The notes below the pieces were generated by a model that was not told the origin of the DNA, did not search any database, and worked only from the letters and a program-made list of their open reading frames with translations. The position numbers were made by a program, and so were the translations under genes. DNA of 64,000 nt from positions 33,461-97,460 of the forward strand of contig JACRLJ010000001.1 of assembly GCA_016215105.1 (NCBI GenBank), in the 5' to 3' direction. Source of the stretch: Candidatus Hydrogenedentota bacterium (GTDB lineage: Bacteria; Hydrogenedentota; Hydrogenedentia; Hydrogenedentales; SLHB01). Shown in pieces: positions 1-9,450 of the stretch. Position 1 is the stretch's first letter; each line of letters starts with the position of its first letter.

Positions 1-867
1 GTTACGCAGGATCTCTTCGAGAAACTTTCCCCCGCGGTGATGGCCAGCGCGCTGGGCATGATTGCAGGGTATCTGTTGTCGCGCTACGTTATTTATGCCC
101 TCCAAATCCCCGAGGAAACAGATAGGCAGAAATATGTGGCGCTGCTGCTGATCACGTCGTTTACGTTGCTGCTCGGCTACGCGGGAATTGCCCTGGGCCT
201 GAGCCGCGCATCCAGTTGGACCTCACTCATTCAGGCGGTCCATAAGCGGCAGTCCAACGGCGCCAACCAGAAACTGGTCGACACCATCGTCATCATCGAC
301 GGACGTCTGGCGGATATCTGCAAGAGCGGTTTCATCGAAGGAACACTGCTGATCCCCCGGTTTGTCTTGAAAGAGCTTCAGAATATCGCCGATTCCTCGG
401 ACGTGCTGCGGCGGGCCCGGGGACGGCGCGGCTTGGACATTCTGAAGCTGATCCAGGAGGATACGAGCAAGGTTTCCGTCCTGGTCATCGAAGACGATCC
501 GCACGACGCCCAGGATGTAGACGGCAAACTGGTGCGTCTGGCGCGCGAATTGGGCGCGAAAATTCTCACGAACGATTTCAATCTGAACAAAGTGGCGCAG
601 ATTGAAGGGGTTCAGGTACTGAACATCAATGACTTGGCCAATGCGCTCAAGCCGGCCGTCCTGCCGGATGAGCAGATGCGCGTCAAGATCATCAAAGAAG
701 GCAAAGAGGCGTTCCAGGGCGTTGGGTACTTGGACGATGGCACCATGGTCGTGGTCGACGGTGGCAAGGAGCACGTTGGCAAAGACGTGTCGGTCTTGGT
801 CACCAGCGTACTTCAGACGACCGCGGGCCGGATGATCTTTACGAAGCTGCAAAGCGTTCATTCGTGA
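1..867 (+). CDS. PIN-TRAM domain membrane protein, YacL-like (5' end outside window)
   Basis: The frame is open to the left edge, so the beginning is missing; the first in-window start (GTG at 37) is probably internal. Two hydrophobic stretches come first. A PIN nuclease-like domain follows, with acidic residues in DTIVIIDGRLADI, VLKELQNIA, DVDGKLVRLA and LTNDFNLNKVA. A C-terminal TRAM-like segment (GKEAFQGVGYLDDGTMVVV) completes the layout of Bacillus YacL, a membrane-anchored putative RNase. The gene overlaps ispD by four bases; the order yacL-ispD-ispF is known from other bacteria. The family call is firm. RNA cleavage is inferred from the PIN fold. Confidence 0.85.
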   Translation, partial: VTQDLFEKLSPAVMASALGMIAGYLLSRYVIYALQIPEETDRQKYVALLLITSFTLLLGYAGIALGLSRASSWTSLIQAVHKRQSNGANQKLVDTIVIIDGRLADICKSGFIEGTLLIPRFVLKELQNIADSSDVLRRARGRRGLDILKLIQEDTSKVSVLVIEDDPHDAQDVDGKLVRLARELGAKILTNDFNLNKVAQIEGVQVLNINDLANALKPAVLPDEQMRVKIIKEGKEAFQGVGYLDDGTMVVVDGGKEHVGKDVSVLVTSVLQTTAGRMIFTKLQSVHS

Positions 868-1553
868 AATCGCAGTTGTTAATTCCGGCGGCGGGCATGG
901 GTGTTCGTCTCGGTCAAGACCGTCCGAAAGCGCTCCTTGATGTAGCGGGGAAACCCATGCTGATCCGGGCGCTCGAGCGATTCGTTCCGCTTGGCTTACT
1001 GGAAGGGGTATTGATAGTGATCCCTCCCAGCCACCGGCCCGATTTTGAACGTGTTCTGAAGAAAGCCTTCGCTGGCGCCGAGTTCACGCTAATTGACGGC
1101 GGCGCCGAACGTCAGGAATCGGTACACCGCGGGCTGGATCGCTTGGATCCTGGGACGGAAGTCGTTGTAATTCACGACGCGGCAAGACCGTTCGTGGCCG
1201 CGGAATCGGTGCAAATGTCGATGTCCGCGGCGGAAGAGTGCGGCGCGGCCACTGTGGCGATCCCGTGTGTCGACACAATTTTGGAGGCCGGCAAGGACCA
1301 GTACCTCGTCAACACTCCGGACCGCGCCGCCTTGTGGGCTTGTCAGACTCCACAGACGTTCCGCACGGAGGTTATTCGGGAGGCGCACGCGGCGGCGAAA
1401 CGGGATCAGGCTATCCTGACGGACGACGCTTCGCTGGTGCGCCGGGTGGGTGGAATGGTACGCTTGGTACGGGGAACGGCGCTCAATTTTAAGATAACCA
1501 CTCCCGCGGATCTGGTCTTGGCGGAGTGCGTTGTCAGGAATGCATTGGCATGA
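864..1553 (+). CDS. ispD: 2-C-methyl-D-erythritol 4-phosphate cytidylyltransferase
   Basis: This enzyme makes CDP-methylerythritol from CTP and MEP in the non-mevalonate isoprenoid pathway, in the cytoplasm. The 229-residue protein opens with the nucleotidyltransferase signature [18 protein letters not shown] and carries [10 protein letters not shown] and [10 protein letters not shown], all typical of IspD. Length is normal. The GTG start at 864 overlaps the stop of the PIN-TRAM gene (GTGA), which suggests translational coupling. ispF follows with an ATGA overlap, so two enzymes of the same pathway are encoded together. Confidence 0.95.
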   Translation: MKSQLLIPAAGMGVRLGQDRPKALLDVAGKPMLIRALERFVPLGLLEGVLIVIPPSHRPDFERVLKKAFAGAEFTLIDGGAERQESVHRGLDRLDPGTEVVVIHDAARPFVAAESVQMSMSAAEECGAATVAIPCVDTILEAGKDQYLVNTPDRAALWACQTPQTFRTEVIREAHAAAKRDQAILTDDASLVRRVGGMVRLVRGTALNFKITTPADLVLAECVVRNALA

Positions 1554-2050
1554 TGCGAATCGGTCTCGGATACGACTTGCACCGGCTTGTGGAAGGGCGT
1601 CCCCTTATCCTCGGGGGGATACACGTACCGTTCGAGAAAGGTCTCGAAGGCCATTCCGACGCCGACGCGCTGGCGCACGCGATCACGGACGCGCTGCTTG
1701 GCGCCGCGGCGTTGGGAAATATCGGCCAGCATTTCCCGGATACCGACCCCGCCTACAAGAACGCGGATAGTATGCATCTTCTGGCGGAAACGGCCCGCCT
1801 GATACACGACTCCGGGTACCGAATCGTTAACATCGATTCGAATATCATCGCGCAACGCCCGAAGCTTAACCCGTACCTCGACGCAATGCGCGAAGCGTTG
1901 GCGCTGCGCCTGGGCGTCAAAGTCGAGCAAGTTTCCGTGAAGGCCAAGACCAACGAAGGGGTCGGACCCGAAGGCCGCGGCGAGGCGATTCGAACCGAGG
2001 CCATAGCGCTATTGCACGACGTCAAGGGGACCGAAGCGTTTCGCATGTAG
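1550..2050 (+). CDS. ispF: 2-C-methyl-D-erythritol 2,4-cyclodiphosphate synthase
   Basis: IspF cyclises CDP-ME 2-phosphate to MEcPP in the MEP pathway. The protein begins [20 protein letters not shown], with the metal-binding Asp and His of the DLH motif, followed by [20 protein letters not shown] and [13 protein letters not shown]. Conserved [17 protein letters not shown] lies near the end. The start is set at the first of two adjacent ATGs (1550 or 1553) because it overlaps the ispD stop; an upstream GTG at 1526 would add residues foreign to the family. Length (about 165 residues) is normal. Confidence 0.95.
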   Translation: MMRIGLGYDLHRLVEGRPLILGGIHVPFEKGLEGHSDADALAHAITDALLGAAALGNIGQHFPDTDPAYKNADSMHLLAETARLIHDSGYRIVNIDSNIIAQRPKLNPYLDAMREALALRLGVKVEQVSVKAKTNEGVGPEGRGEAIRTEAIALLHDVKGTEAFRM

Positions 2051-2135
2051 GCGCGGCGCGGCGACAGAAATCTGGGGAGTTCTGGGCGCTCGGACAAGTT
2101 GGACGAGGTGGACCGGGCGGACAGAATGGAAACAC

Positions 2136-2867
2136 GTGGAAAAAGTACGCCTAGACGCCATTGTACAGCGACAGACGGGGCTAAGCCCGACTCAGGCGCA
2201 AGGGCTGATCTACGCCGGACGCGTCTACAGCGTTGGCGGAGAGAAGCTGGACAAGCCAGGATCGCGGTTTCCCGTTGACACCGCCGTCGTAGTTAAGGAA
2301 GGCCCCCGCTATGTTAGCCGGGGCGGGGAAAAGCTCGAGGCGGCGCTTCGGGAATTCCAGATTGACGTGCGGGGAGTGGTCGCGATCGACGTCGGGGCTT
2401 CGACAGGGGGATTCACGGACTGCCTGCTGCAACACGGGGCGACGCGTGTATTCGCCGTCGACGTTGGCTATGGCCAATTGGCGTGGCCGTTGCGGCAGGA
2501 CCCGCGTGTGGCCGTTTTCGAGCGGACCAACATCCGCCGCCTTACTCCGGAGATGCTTCCGGAACCGCCCGCGTTCTTCACGGTGGATTGTTCGTTCATT
2601 TCTCTGCGCGCCGTGCTGCCTCCTCTACTCACGCTGCTCAAGGAGCATGCCTCGGGTGTCGCGCTGATCAAGCCGCAATTCGAAGCCGGGCGAAACGAGG
2701 TGGAGAAGGGCGGCGTGGTCCGGGACGGCGGCGTACACGAACAGGTTGTGGAAGAGATTCTGGGCGTCGCGCGCGAACTCGGATTTGCGCGGAACGATGT
2801 GATACCCTCTCCCCTGCTTGGTCCGGCTGGCAACCGGGAGTTCCTTGCGTATCTGCGGCAAGGGTAA
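2136..2867 (+). CDS. tlyA: TlyA family rRNA (cytidine-2'-O)-methyltransferase
   Basis: An N-terminal S4 RNA-binding domain (about residues 4-60) is followed by an FtsJ-like SAM-dependent methyltransferase domain with AIDVGASTGGFTDCLLQ as SAM motif I and LIKPQFEAG late in the fold. Characterised members 2'-O-methylate cytidines in 16S and 23S rRNA and were earlier called hemolysin A. The 243-residue length fits. recN begins 26 bases downstream; tlyA next to recN is seen in other bacteria. Confidence 0.92.
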   Translation: MEKVRLDAIVQRQTGLSPTQAQGLIYAGRVYSVGGEKLDKPGSRFPVDTAVVVKEGPRYVSRGGEKLEAALREFQIDVRGVVAIDVGASTGGFTDCLLQHGATRVFAVDVGYGQLAWPLRQDPRVAVFERTNIRRLTPEMLPEPPAFFTVDCSFISLRAVLPPLLTLLKEHASGVALIKPQFEAGRNEVEKGGVVRDGGVHEQVVEEILGVARELGFARNDVIPSPLLGPAGNREFLAYLRQG

Positions 2868-2893
2868 CAGACAGGGCGCCACGCGAAACGAAA

Positions 2894-4555
2894 ATGCTAG
2901 AAACGCTGAGTATAAAGAATTACGCGCTGATTGACGATGTCGAGGTCGATCTGACCGACGGCTTCAACGTCCTCACTGGAGAAACCGGCGCGGGAAAATC
3001 CATTATCGTCGGAGCGCTGAACCTCGTTCTCGGCGCCCGGGCCGCGGGCGAAGTCGTTCGTGACGGCGCCGCGAAGGCGTCCATCGACGCCGTATTCCGC
3101 ATCACGAACGTGTCCCGGCGGCTGGCGCGAATCCTGAAGAATCACGACATCGATCTGGATGGCCAAGAGCTAATCCTGTCGCGAACCATCACGCCGGACG
3201 GACGAAGCCGCGGGTATGTGTCCGGGACCTTGGCGCCGATTTCCGTTCTTGCGGAGATCGGCGACGAACTGGTGGACTTGCACGGCCAGCACGAACATCA
3301 GTCACTGCTCAAGCCGGAGCGCCAACTGGATTTGTTGGACGGATTCGCGGAGACCGAGGCGTTGGCCGGCGAGATGGGCATAGTGGTCACGCAGTTGCGG
3401 GAGATTGATCGCCGAATTGCCGACCTCGATGCGGATGATCGCGAACGGGCGCGCCGCGCGGAGTTCCTGCGATTCGAGGTGAGCGAAATCGACGCCGCTG
3501 ACCTTCAGCCGGAGGAAGAGGCGGCGCTAAAGGAACGGCGCAATCTAGTGGGAAACGCCGAACGCATTTGCGCATTGGCCGGCGAGGCGTATGCGGCGCT
3601 CTATGAGGGCGAAGAACGCCCGGCAATCGACGCGCTCGACTCCGCCATCACCCATATCGAAGAGCTTTCTCAGATTGATGCGCGGTTTCGCGCTCTGGCC
3701 GACCAGCTCACGGCGCTGCGCGCCGGGCTCGAAGCGGTGTCCGGCGAAGTCCGGAACTACACAGACCGTATCGAATTCGATCCCGAGGAACTCGACCGGG
3801 TGAATTCGCGGCTCAACGTTATCTCCGCGCTCAAACGGAAATACGGCGATTCAATCGACGCCATACTCACCTATCGCGCGAAGGCCGCGGAAGAGATCGA
3901 CCAGTTCGACCGGCGTGACACCCTTCTTGAGGAACTGCGGGCTCAACACCAGAGCCTTCTTCGCGGTGGCCGGGAGTTAGCCGGGACGCTGACCAAGAAA
4001 CGCACAGCCGCCGCGAAACGTCTCGATAAGCAGGTCACGGCGGCGCTGCAGGACTTGGGAATGAAAGGCGGCGCGTTCGAGACGCATATCGAGCCCGTCG
4101 AACTTTGCGCCACCGGCGCGGATCGCGTGGAGTTCTATCTGGCGGCGAATCCGGGCGAACGGCCCAAGCCTCTGCGCCAAGTCGCCTCAGGGGGTGAAAT
4201 CTCCCGCATCATGCTTGCCTTGAAGGCCGTCTTCGCGCAGGCAGACCAGATACCGACACTGATTTTTGATGAGATTGATTCCGGCGTGGGCGGCGCGGTG
4301 GCGGTAAAAGTCGCCGACAAGCTGCGCGGCCTCGCGGCGACGCATCAGACGATCTGCATCACGCACATACCGCAAATCGCCGCGGCGGCAAACACGCACT
4401 ACAGCGTAGCGAAACTCATCCAAAAGGGACGGACGACAACGACCGTACAGCGGATTGAGAATCGCGCGCGAGTCGAAGAAGTGGCGCGGCTGTTGGATGG
4501 TTCCGTTTCCGACGTGAGCGTGCGCCACGCTGAGGCGCTGTTACGTCCGCAGTAA
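2894..4555 (+). CDS. recN: DNA repair protein RecN
   Basis: RecN is an SMC-like ATPase acting in double-strand break repair. From the ATG at 2894 the protein has 553 residues, the usual family size. It starts MLETLSIKNYALIDDVEVDL and has the Walker A motif GETGAGKS at residues 29-36, a long charged coiled-coil middle, the ABC signature VASGGEISRIMLALK, and Walker B with LIFDEIDSGVGG. The D-loop region ends in THIPQIAAAA. The frame is open further upstream to 2483, but that part overlaps tlyA and is not homologous, so the ATG at 2894 is preferred. Confidence 0.95.
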   Translation: MLETLSIKNYALIDDVEVDLTDGFNVLTGETGAGKSIIVGALNLVLGARAAGEVVRDGAAKASIDAVFRITNVSRRLARILKNHDIDLDGQELILSRTITPDGRSRGYVSGTLAPISVLAEIGDELVDLHGQHEHQSLLKPERQLDLLDGFAETEALAGEMGIVVTQLREIDRRIADLDADDRERARRAEFLRFEVSEIDAADLQPEEEAALKERRNLVGNAERICALAGEAYAALYEGEERPAIDALDSAITHIEELSQIDARFRALADQLTALRAGLEAVSGEVRNYTDRIEFDPEELDRVNSRLNVISALKRKYGDSIDAILTYRAKAAEEIDQFDRRDTLLEELRAQHQSLLRGGRELAGTLTKKRTAAAKRLDKQVTAALQDLGMKGGAFETHIEPVELCATGADRVEFYLAANPGERPKPLRQVASGGEISRIMLALKAVFAQADQIPTLIFDEIDSGVGGAVAVKVADKLRGLAATHQTICITHIPQIAAAANTHYSVAKLIQKGRTTTTVQRIENRARVEEVARLLDGSVSDVSVRHAEALLRPQ

Positions 4556-4621
4556 AGCGGCCATCGCCGCTTCGTCTCTGGTTCGTGGACTTCACGAACG
4601 TCGGTCGTCATGGCGTACCGG

Positions 4622-4644
4622 GTCCGCGCTCATCGAGCGCGGAC
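4622..4644. repeat. Extragenic palindrome downstream of recN
   Basis: A perfect 9-bp inverted repeat (GTCCGCGCT, 5-base loop, AGCGCGGAC) lies between recN and the next gene. It has no T-run, so it is a poor intrinsic terminator. A shorter relative with the same GTCCGC/GCGGAC core occurs at 34239-34259, so it may belong to a dispersed palindrome family. Confidence 0.55.
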
Positions 4645-4673
4645 GTACTGGACTGTCTCTGTAGCGCCTGTCT

Positions 4674-4682
4674 TGGTATAAT
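4674..4682 (+). promoter_or_regulatory. Extended -10 promoter
   Basis: TGGTATAAT is a perfect -10 hexamer with the extended-10 TG one base before it, 27 bases upstream of the ATG at 4709. No good -35 hexamer is visible at the right distance, as is common for extended -10 promoters. It probably drives the LOG-like gene and the beta-CASP gene that overlaps it. Confidence 0.55.
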
Positions 4683-4708
4683 CCCGCCCGTTGTTTGGAG
4701 AGACAACT

Positions 4709-5287
4709 ATGAATGAGATGAAGATCAAAGTCGGGGTCATGGGGTCGGCGGGTGGCGCCATGGCGGCAGACACGATTGAGCGCTGCCGCGAGCTCGGCCG
4801 GGCCATTGCGGACACCGGGTGCGCGATTGTGACCGGGGGCTGCCCGGGTCTCCCCCACTACGCTCTGACCGGGTGCAAGGAGCACGGGGGACTTACCATC
4901 GGCGTCTCCCCGGCGATGAGCCTCGATGAGCACGTTAGTGTCTTTAGAAGCCCTACCGACCACATTGACGTCATGATCTACACCGGCAACGGCCTCATGG
5001 GCCGCGAGGTCATCGGCGTCCGGTCGTGCGACATCGTCATTATCGTGGGCGGACGCTCGGGCACGTTGGGCGAATTCGCGATAGCGTACGATGAAGGACG
5101 GCCTATCGGCGTACTCTTGGGCACGGGAGGGGTGGCCGATCACATCCGGGACTTCATGCATGTTATCGAAAAACCTACCGGGTCGCACGTCGAGTATGAC
5201 GACAATCCCCGGCGGCTGGTCGAGACCTGCGTAGCGCATTTCAAACAGAATCCACCGCATATCCGCAACAGAGAGGCATCAGGCTAA
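4709..5287 (+). CDS. LOG/TIGR00725-like Rossmann-fold protein
   Basis: A 192-residue SLOG-superfamily protein. The nucleotide-binding signatures TGGCPGLPHYAL and VGGRSGTLGEFAIAYDE match the GG.xG and PGGxGTxxE motifs of the lysine-decarboxylase-like/LOG group, whose studied members cleave cytokinin-like nucleotides. The substrate here is unknown. The ATG at 4709 follows a GGAG ribosome-binding site at 4697; a TTG at 4691 lies before it and is not favoured. The stop overlaps the next start (TAATG), implying coupling with the beta-CASP hydrolase. Confidence 0.8.
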   Translation: MNEMKIKVGVMGSAGGAMAADTIERCRELGRAIADTGCAIVTGGCPGLPHYALTGCKEHGGLTIGVSPAMSLDEHVSVFRSPTDHIDVMIYTGNGLMGREVIGVRSCDIVIIVGGRSGTLGEFAIAYDEGRPIGVLLGTGGVADHIRDFMHVIEKPTGSHVEYDDNPRRLVETCVAHFKQNPPHIRNREASG

Positions 5288-6666
5288 TGAAGATCACTTC
5301 GTACGGAGCCGCGCAGGAAGTTACGGGAAGCAAGCATTTGGTTGAGATAAACGGTCACCGGATACTCCTGGATTGCGGAATGTTTCAGGGAAAACGCTCG
5401 GAGTCGGACCTCAAGAACCGTTCGCTGCCGTTTGCGCCAAACAGCCTTGATGCGGTTATCGTGAGTCACTCGCATGTTGATCATATCGGAGTGCTTCCGA
5501 TGCTCAGCAAGTATGGCTACCGGAAGCGGATCTACTCGACTCCGGCGACGCGCGACTTGAGCAGCCTTATGCTGCTGGACAGCGCGCATATTCAGGCGAA
5601 AGACGCGGAATGGTTGTCAAAGAAGAACCGCGATTTTGTGGCCCCGCTCTACACTGCCGAACACGCCTCAGAAACGATGAAGTTGTTCGTGGGGATTCCA
5701 TACAAAGATCGCTTCGAAGTCGTACCTGGAGTCTACGCCACGTTTCACGATGCGGGACATATCCTGGGATCCGCAATGGTGATGCTGGAGTTTCAGGATA
5801 ATGGACGCCAAAAGCGATTCTTGTTTGGGGGAGACTTGGGCCGCAGGCACATGCCTATCCTTAATGACCCGTGGGAGCCGGGCGATGCCGATGTGGTGAT
5901 GATGGAAAGCACGTACGGCAACCGCGACCATGATCCAATCGAGACCATGGAAGACAAGTTGGCCGAAGTCATCCGGGCTACCCATGCGCGCGGCGGAAAG
6001 ATCGTGATACCGAGTTTCGCGCTTGAACGCGCGCAGGAACTGGTATATGCGCTGAAGCATCTGGAATTGCGCGGGGCCATCCCGGAAATACCCGTTTATG
6101 TCGACAGTCCGCTCACCGTAAACATCACCGACGTGTTCCGAATGCATACGGAATGCTTCGATGCGGAAATACGCGAACTCATGACCAACTCGGGAGACCC
6201 GTTCCGACTCAAACACATCGAGTACATCCGAAACGCAAACGCTTCGATACGCCTGAACAGCGTGAAGACGCCAATGATCATTATTTCGGCGTCGGGCATG
6301 TGTGAAACGGGACGAATTCTCCACCACCTGCGCAATAATTGCGAGGATGAACGCAATACGATCCTCATTGTAGGGTTTCAGGCGAAGAACACCTTGGGCC
6401 GCCGCATCGTTGAACGCGAGAAAGAGATCAAGATCTTCGGCGTGAAGCGGGCGCTCAACGCCCAAGTGAAGGTGATGAACGCATTCAGCGCGCATGCCGG
6501 CCGGTCAGAGCTCATCGCCTTCGGGAAACGGTTCAAGGATTGCGCGGAACGGCTCCTGCTGGTTCACGGCGAAGAGGAAGCCATCACCGCGCTTCAGACC
6601 AGCCTTCAGGCGGTAGGCGCCAACAACATTGTCGTGCCCGAAGAAGGTATTCCGGTAACAATCTAA
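5287..6666 (+). CDS. MBL-fold beta-CASP RNA metallo-hydrolase
   Basis: A 459-residue metallo-beta-lactamase-fold protein with the zinc motif HSHVDH at residues 61-66, FHDAGHILGSA, and FLFGGDLGRR. A beta-CASP insert (VYVDSPLTVNITDVFR, SASGMCETGRILHHL) and a C-terminal RMMBL-like part (NAFSAHAGRSEL) complete it. These are marks of the CPSF73/YSH1-like bacterial RNA nuclease group. Cytoplasmic RNA processing is inferred from the family. It is co-translated with the upstream LOG-like gene. Confidence 0.88.
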   Translation: MKITSYGAAQEVTGSKHLVEINGHRILLDCGMFQGKRSESDLKNRSLPFAPNSLDAVIVSHSHVDHIGVLPMLSKYGYRKRIYSTPATRDLSSLMLLDSAHIQAKDAEWLSKKNRDFVAPLYTAEHASETMKLFVGIPYKDRFEVVPGVYATFHDAGHILGSAMVMLEFQDNGRQKRFLFGGDLGRRHMPILNDPWEPGDADVVMMESTYGNRDHDPIETMEDKLAEVIRATHARGGKIVIPSFALERAQELVYALKHLELRGAIPEIPVYVDSPLTVNITDVFRMHTECFDAEIRELMTNSGDPFRLKHIEYIRNANASIRLNSVKTPMIIISASGMCETGRILHHLRNNCEDERNTILIVGFQAKNTLGRRIVEREKEIKIFGVKRALNAQVKVMNAFSAHAGRSELIAFGKRFKDCAERLLLVHGEEEAITALQTSLQAVGANNIVVPEEGIPVTI

Positions 6667-6694
6667 ATCGTGTTGTCGAAGACTCTCCGGTCCG

Positions 6695-7468
6695 CTATTT
6701 GGCGCCGTCTTTGAGTTCGCGAATATAGAGATTGCGAAACTGAACGAGGCTGGACGCGCTGTTCCACTCCTTCGTCTTGGGATCGAAGCCGCCGTGGCTT
6801 TGAAGCGCAATCTGGCCGGTTTCCGGCACACCGGGAAGTTTCGCGTTCTCGATGACGGTCTTGCCGTTGAGCTTCACCGTTAGCAATTCGCCCTTCATCG
6901 AGATGACGAAATTGTTCCATTCGCCGACAGGCTTATCGGCCTTGAGTTTGGGGGTAACGCCGGCCCGGACATCCGCGGGCATTTTATCGTCCATACGATA
7001 GCCATAGACCTCGCCCGAACCGATAGGCCAGCACCAGATGTTGACTTGGGCTTTGCTGGCGCCACGGAGATAGATGCCGGAATCGGCGTTCGGCATCATG
7101 GTGACTATGGGCTTTCCATCGGGACCCTTCTTGTCGGTACCGTCCGGCAATACGGTGGGCACGGGATACTCGCCGTGGGTTTCCTTAATGCGCCAATCCA
7201 GGGACAATTCGAAATCCTTGAACGACTTGTCGGACCAGAGGCTGTTGTCGCCCTTGAGGTCGGCGCGCGGGTTGCAGTCAATCGTCGCGTCCGCAACTTT
7301 CCAGATCCCCGCGTCCTTGTTCTCGGATTTCATCGCCCAGCCCGCCAGGCTCTTGCCGTCGAAAAGGGATTGCCACCCCTCGCCGGACGGCGGTTCCGCG
7401 GAGGCTAGTCCGCAAACGCAGATGCCGAGAATACCGGTGATGAGAAGTCCACGGAGTGTTCGATTCAT
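6695..7468 (-). CDS. DUF1080 (3-keto-disaccharide hydrolase-like) exported protein
   Basis: The 257-residue protein starts with a secretory leader (MNRTLRGLLITGILGICVCG, then LASA) and carries the concanavalin-like DUF1080 fold: GWQSLFDGKSLAGW near the start, DFELSLDWRI, ADSGIYLRG and EWNNFVISMKGE. Family members bind or cleave modified sugars and are abundant in polysaccharide-degrading planctomycete-like bacteria. GGGAG sits 8 bases before the ATG. It converges on the beta-CASP gene, with 28 bases between the stops. Confidence 0.85.
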   Translation of the reverse strand: MNRTLRGLLITGILGICVCGLASAEPPSGEGWQSLFDGKSLAGWAMKSENKDAGIWKVADATIDCNPRADLKGDNSLWSDKSFKDFELSLDWRIKETHGEYPVPTVLPDGTDKKGPDGKPIVTMMPNADSGIYLRGASKAQVNIWCWPIGSGEVYGYRMDDKMPADVRAGVTPKLKADKPVGEWNNFVISMKGELLTVKLNGKTVIENAKLPGVPETGQIALQSHGGFDPKTKEWNSASSLVQFRNLYIRELKDGAK

Positions 7469-7647
7469 TGGAGTAACTCCCTTTTTGGTTGCGCAATGCG
7501 CCTACGGTTGGTGTTATTGATTTGCCGTCATTGTAGGGACGTTCGCCACACGCGATCAATGCGCCAGCTCCACGTATACATCCTTCCTTTGAGCCCGCGC
7601 TCGGCGAGCGCAATGCGTACAACGCGTGACTATCACATGTTGGCAGG

Positions 7648-7675
7648 AGATTCTTCGCTACCGCTCAGAATGACA
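7648..7675 (+). repeat. Dispersed 28-bp repeat, copy 1
   Basis: This copy contains TTCTTCGCTACCGCTCAGAA and matches both arms of the inverted repeat at 20257-20368. It lies in the 281-base spacer between the DUF1080 and GT9 genes, where no gene was recognised. Confidence 0.7.
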
Positions 7676-7749
7676 CGTTGCGCAGGCGCTCGTGCAGATC
7701 GCTGGAACGGCGGAGTCGGTTCACTTCTCACCGGCAAATTCCGTTGGAC

Positions 7750-9450
7750 TCAGCGGGACTCGCTCGGTTTGGCGATCCCTTCGGCCATTGCGAAGAGCGC
7801 CGCCAGTTTCGTTGTCATGAGGCGCGCGCGGGCGTCGAGGTCACGGTAGATCTGGAGTGTCGCTTGCGCGAGTTGCACGGGGTCGCTGCCTTCGAGATTA
7901 TCGCGTTCGTAGCGGGAGATCAGCACGAGGGGCCTGCACGGTTCATGGACTTCTCCGAAGAGACGTATTTCCTCGTCGAGGCGGGTCAGCCCCCCCACCT
8001 GCTCTTTCGCCATTTGCAGGTTCTCAATCTTTTCGAGGCTCGTAAGCAGTCTTTCGGCCGCAACTATTCCGCGCTGCGCCAAATCAGCCAGGGCGGCGAA
8101 ATCGGTATCCGGCGCCCCACCGCAGGTTTTCAACGTGTCCGCCGAGACCTCGAAACTTGCGAGCATCTTCGCGACGCTCGATCGCTCCGATTCGCCGCCG
8201 CTTTTCGCGCGCAGGAACTCGAGCCACATTGCCCGATAAGCCACGCGTATCAAGTCGGTCTGCTTCAGTGGGCGGCGCAACACCGGATACCAGTCCAAGC
8301 ATCCATCCGGCGCGAATTCGCTCCGATAGAGTTCGACCTCGGCCATGTCGCCGGTATCGTTATTTCGCGTCCACTCTTCTGTCGCGCCGCCAAGAACGCA
8401 TTCGACCGCGCGGAATACCTGGGCAGGCGATAGCTGCGAGCCTTCATCCGGACCGGACGGCGTCCAATCCGCCGGCCCCAACGCATCGCGGCGGCGTTCG
8501 ATGGCGCAGTGGCCGGCGCCATAGGGACCGGTCTCGCGAAAGTGGACATGACCGACCGAGACCAGAACCATTGGGCAGCGCACCGCAGCAGCGATATGCA
8601 TAGTCCCGGTGTCGTTCGTCACGAGCAACTGCGCGCGCGACAACAGCGCGCCCACTTGGGAAATCGTGGTCTTGCCGAAGAGATGAATGGCCAGGCCAGG
8701 CGCCGCGCGCTCGAACGCCTCTCCCAAGGGCGCTTCCTCGCGCACGCCGAGTAGGATAATGCGGGCGCGCCGCTGCTCCACCAGTAGCTTCGCAAGCGCG
8801 GCAAATCTTTCCTCGGTCCAGCGCTTCTTGTTTTCACTCGCGCCCAGCTGAAAGCAGACAACAAAGTCGCCGTCGGCGACACCGTGTTCCCGCAACAACG
8901 CCAAGGCAAACGCGCGGTCGTCGTCCGACACCCCTAACACGACCTCGTGACACTCGGGGGCATTGGCGGCAAAATGACGGGTGATATCGCAGAGGTTGAG
9001 GGCATTGTATTGCCGGTAGAAGACGCTGGTAAAGAAATACGTCACCCAGCGGCCGCGAAGCACGAACTGCCAGTCGTCGCTGAGATGGGCGCCGACGACC
9101 TGGGGGATCTCGGCAAGTTTGAACAACATCGCGGAGGCAATGCTGTGGGTGCAGTTGTAACAGACATCGAACCGACGCTCACGCAGCAGGGCAACGACAG
9201 TCTCGGCCTTTTCATACGCGCTGAGGAGGCGGTCCGAGTCCTGCGCGCAAAGATTTTGATACATCTCGTCCTCTTCATAGACGAGGACCTCGTTGATGTC
9301 CGGGTTTTGCTCGCAGATTCCCTTGCTCATCTTGCGAACCAACACCGTGATGTGCGCATCCGGATGCGCGAAGCGTAGCGTGCGGATCAGCGGTGTAGTC
9401 TGTATCATGTCGCCCATGCGGGTCATTTGTGCTACGAGGATGCGCATCAT
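7750..9450 (-). CDS. Glycosyltransferase family 9 (heptosyltransferase-like) with long C-terminal extension
   Basis: The first ~345 of 566 residues resemble ADP-heptose:LPS heptosyltransferases: RILVAQMTRMGDMIQTTPLI at the start, the donor-site region FQLGASENKKRWTEERF, and VTNDTGTMHIAAAV. About 220 further residues, rich in charged helices, are not part of the usual fold and were not recognised. The start overlaps the upstream stop (ATGA), so it is coupled to the CgeB-like gene. The setting suggests transfer of sugars to a surface glycan or flagellin rather than certain LPS heptose addition. Confidence 0.82.
   Translation of the reverse strand: MMRILVAQMTRMGDMIQTTPLIRTLRFAHPDAHITVLVRKMSKGICEQNPDINEVLVYEEDEMYQNLCAQDSDRLLSAYEKAETVVALLRERRFDVCYNCTHSIASAMLFKLAEIPQVVGAHLSDDWQFVLRGRWVTYFFTSVFYRQYNALNLCDITRHFAANAPECHEVVLGVSDDDRAFALALLREHGVADGDFVVCFQLGASENKKRWTEERFAALAKLLVEQRRARIILLGVREEAPLGEAFERAAPGLAIHLFGKTTISQVGALLSRAQLLVTNDTGTMHIAAAVRCPMVLVSVGHVHFRETGPYGAGHCAIERRRDALGPADWTPSGPDEGSQLSPAQVFRAVECVLGGATEEWTRNNDTGDMAEVELYRSEFAPDGCLDWYPVLRRPLKQTDLIRVAYRAMWLEFLRAKSGGESERSSVAKMLASFEVSADTLKTCGGAPDTDFAALADLAQRGIVAAERLLTSLEKIENLQMAKEQVGGLTRLDEEIRLFGEVHEPCRPLVLISRYERDNLEGSDPVQLAQATLQIYRDLDARARLMTTKLAALFAMAEGIAKPSESR

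Noticed and set aside
2483-2893. Upstream extension of RecN to a start at 2483
   Set aside because: It overlaps tlyA by nearly 400 bases and encodes no RecN-like residues; ATG 2894 starts the conserved sequence.
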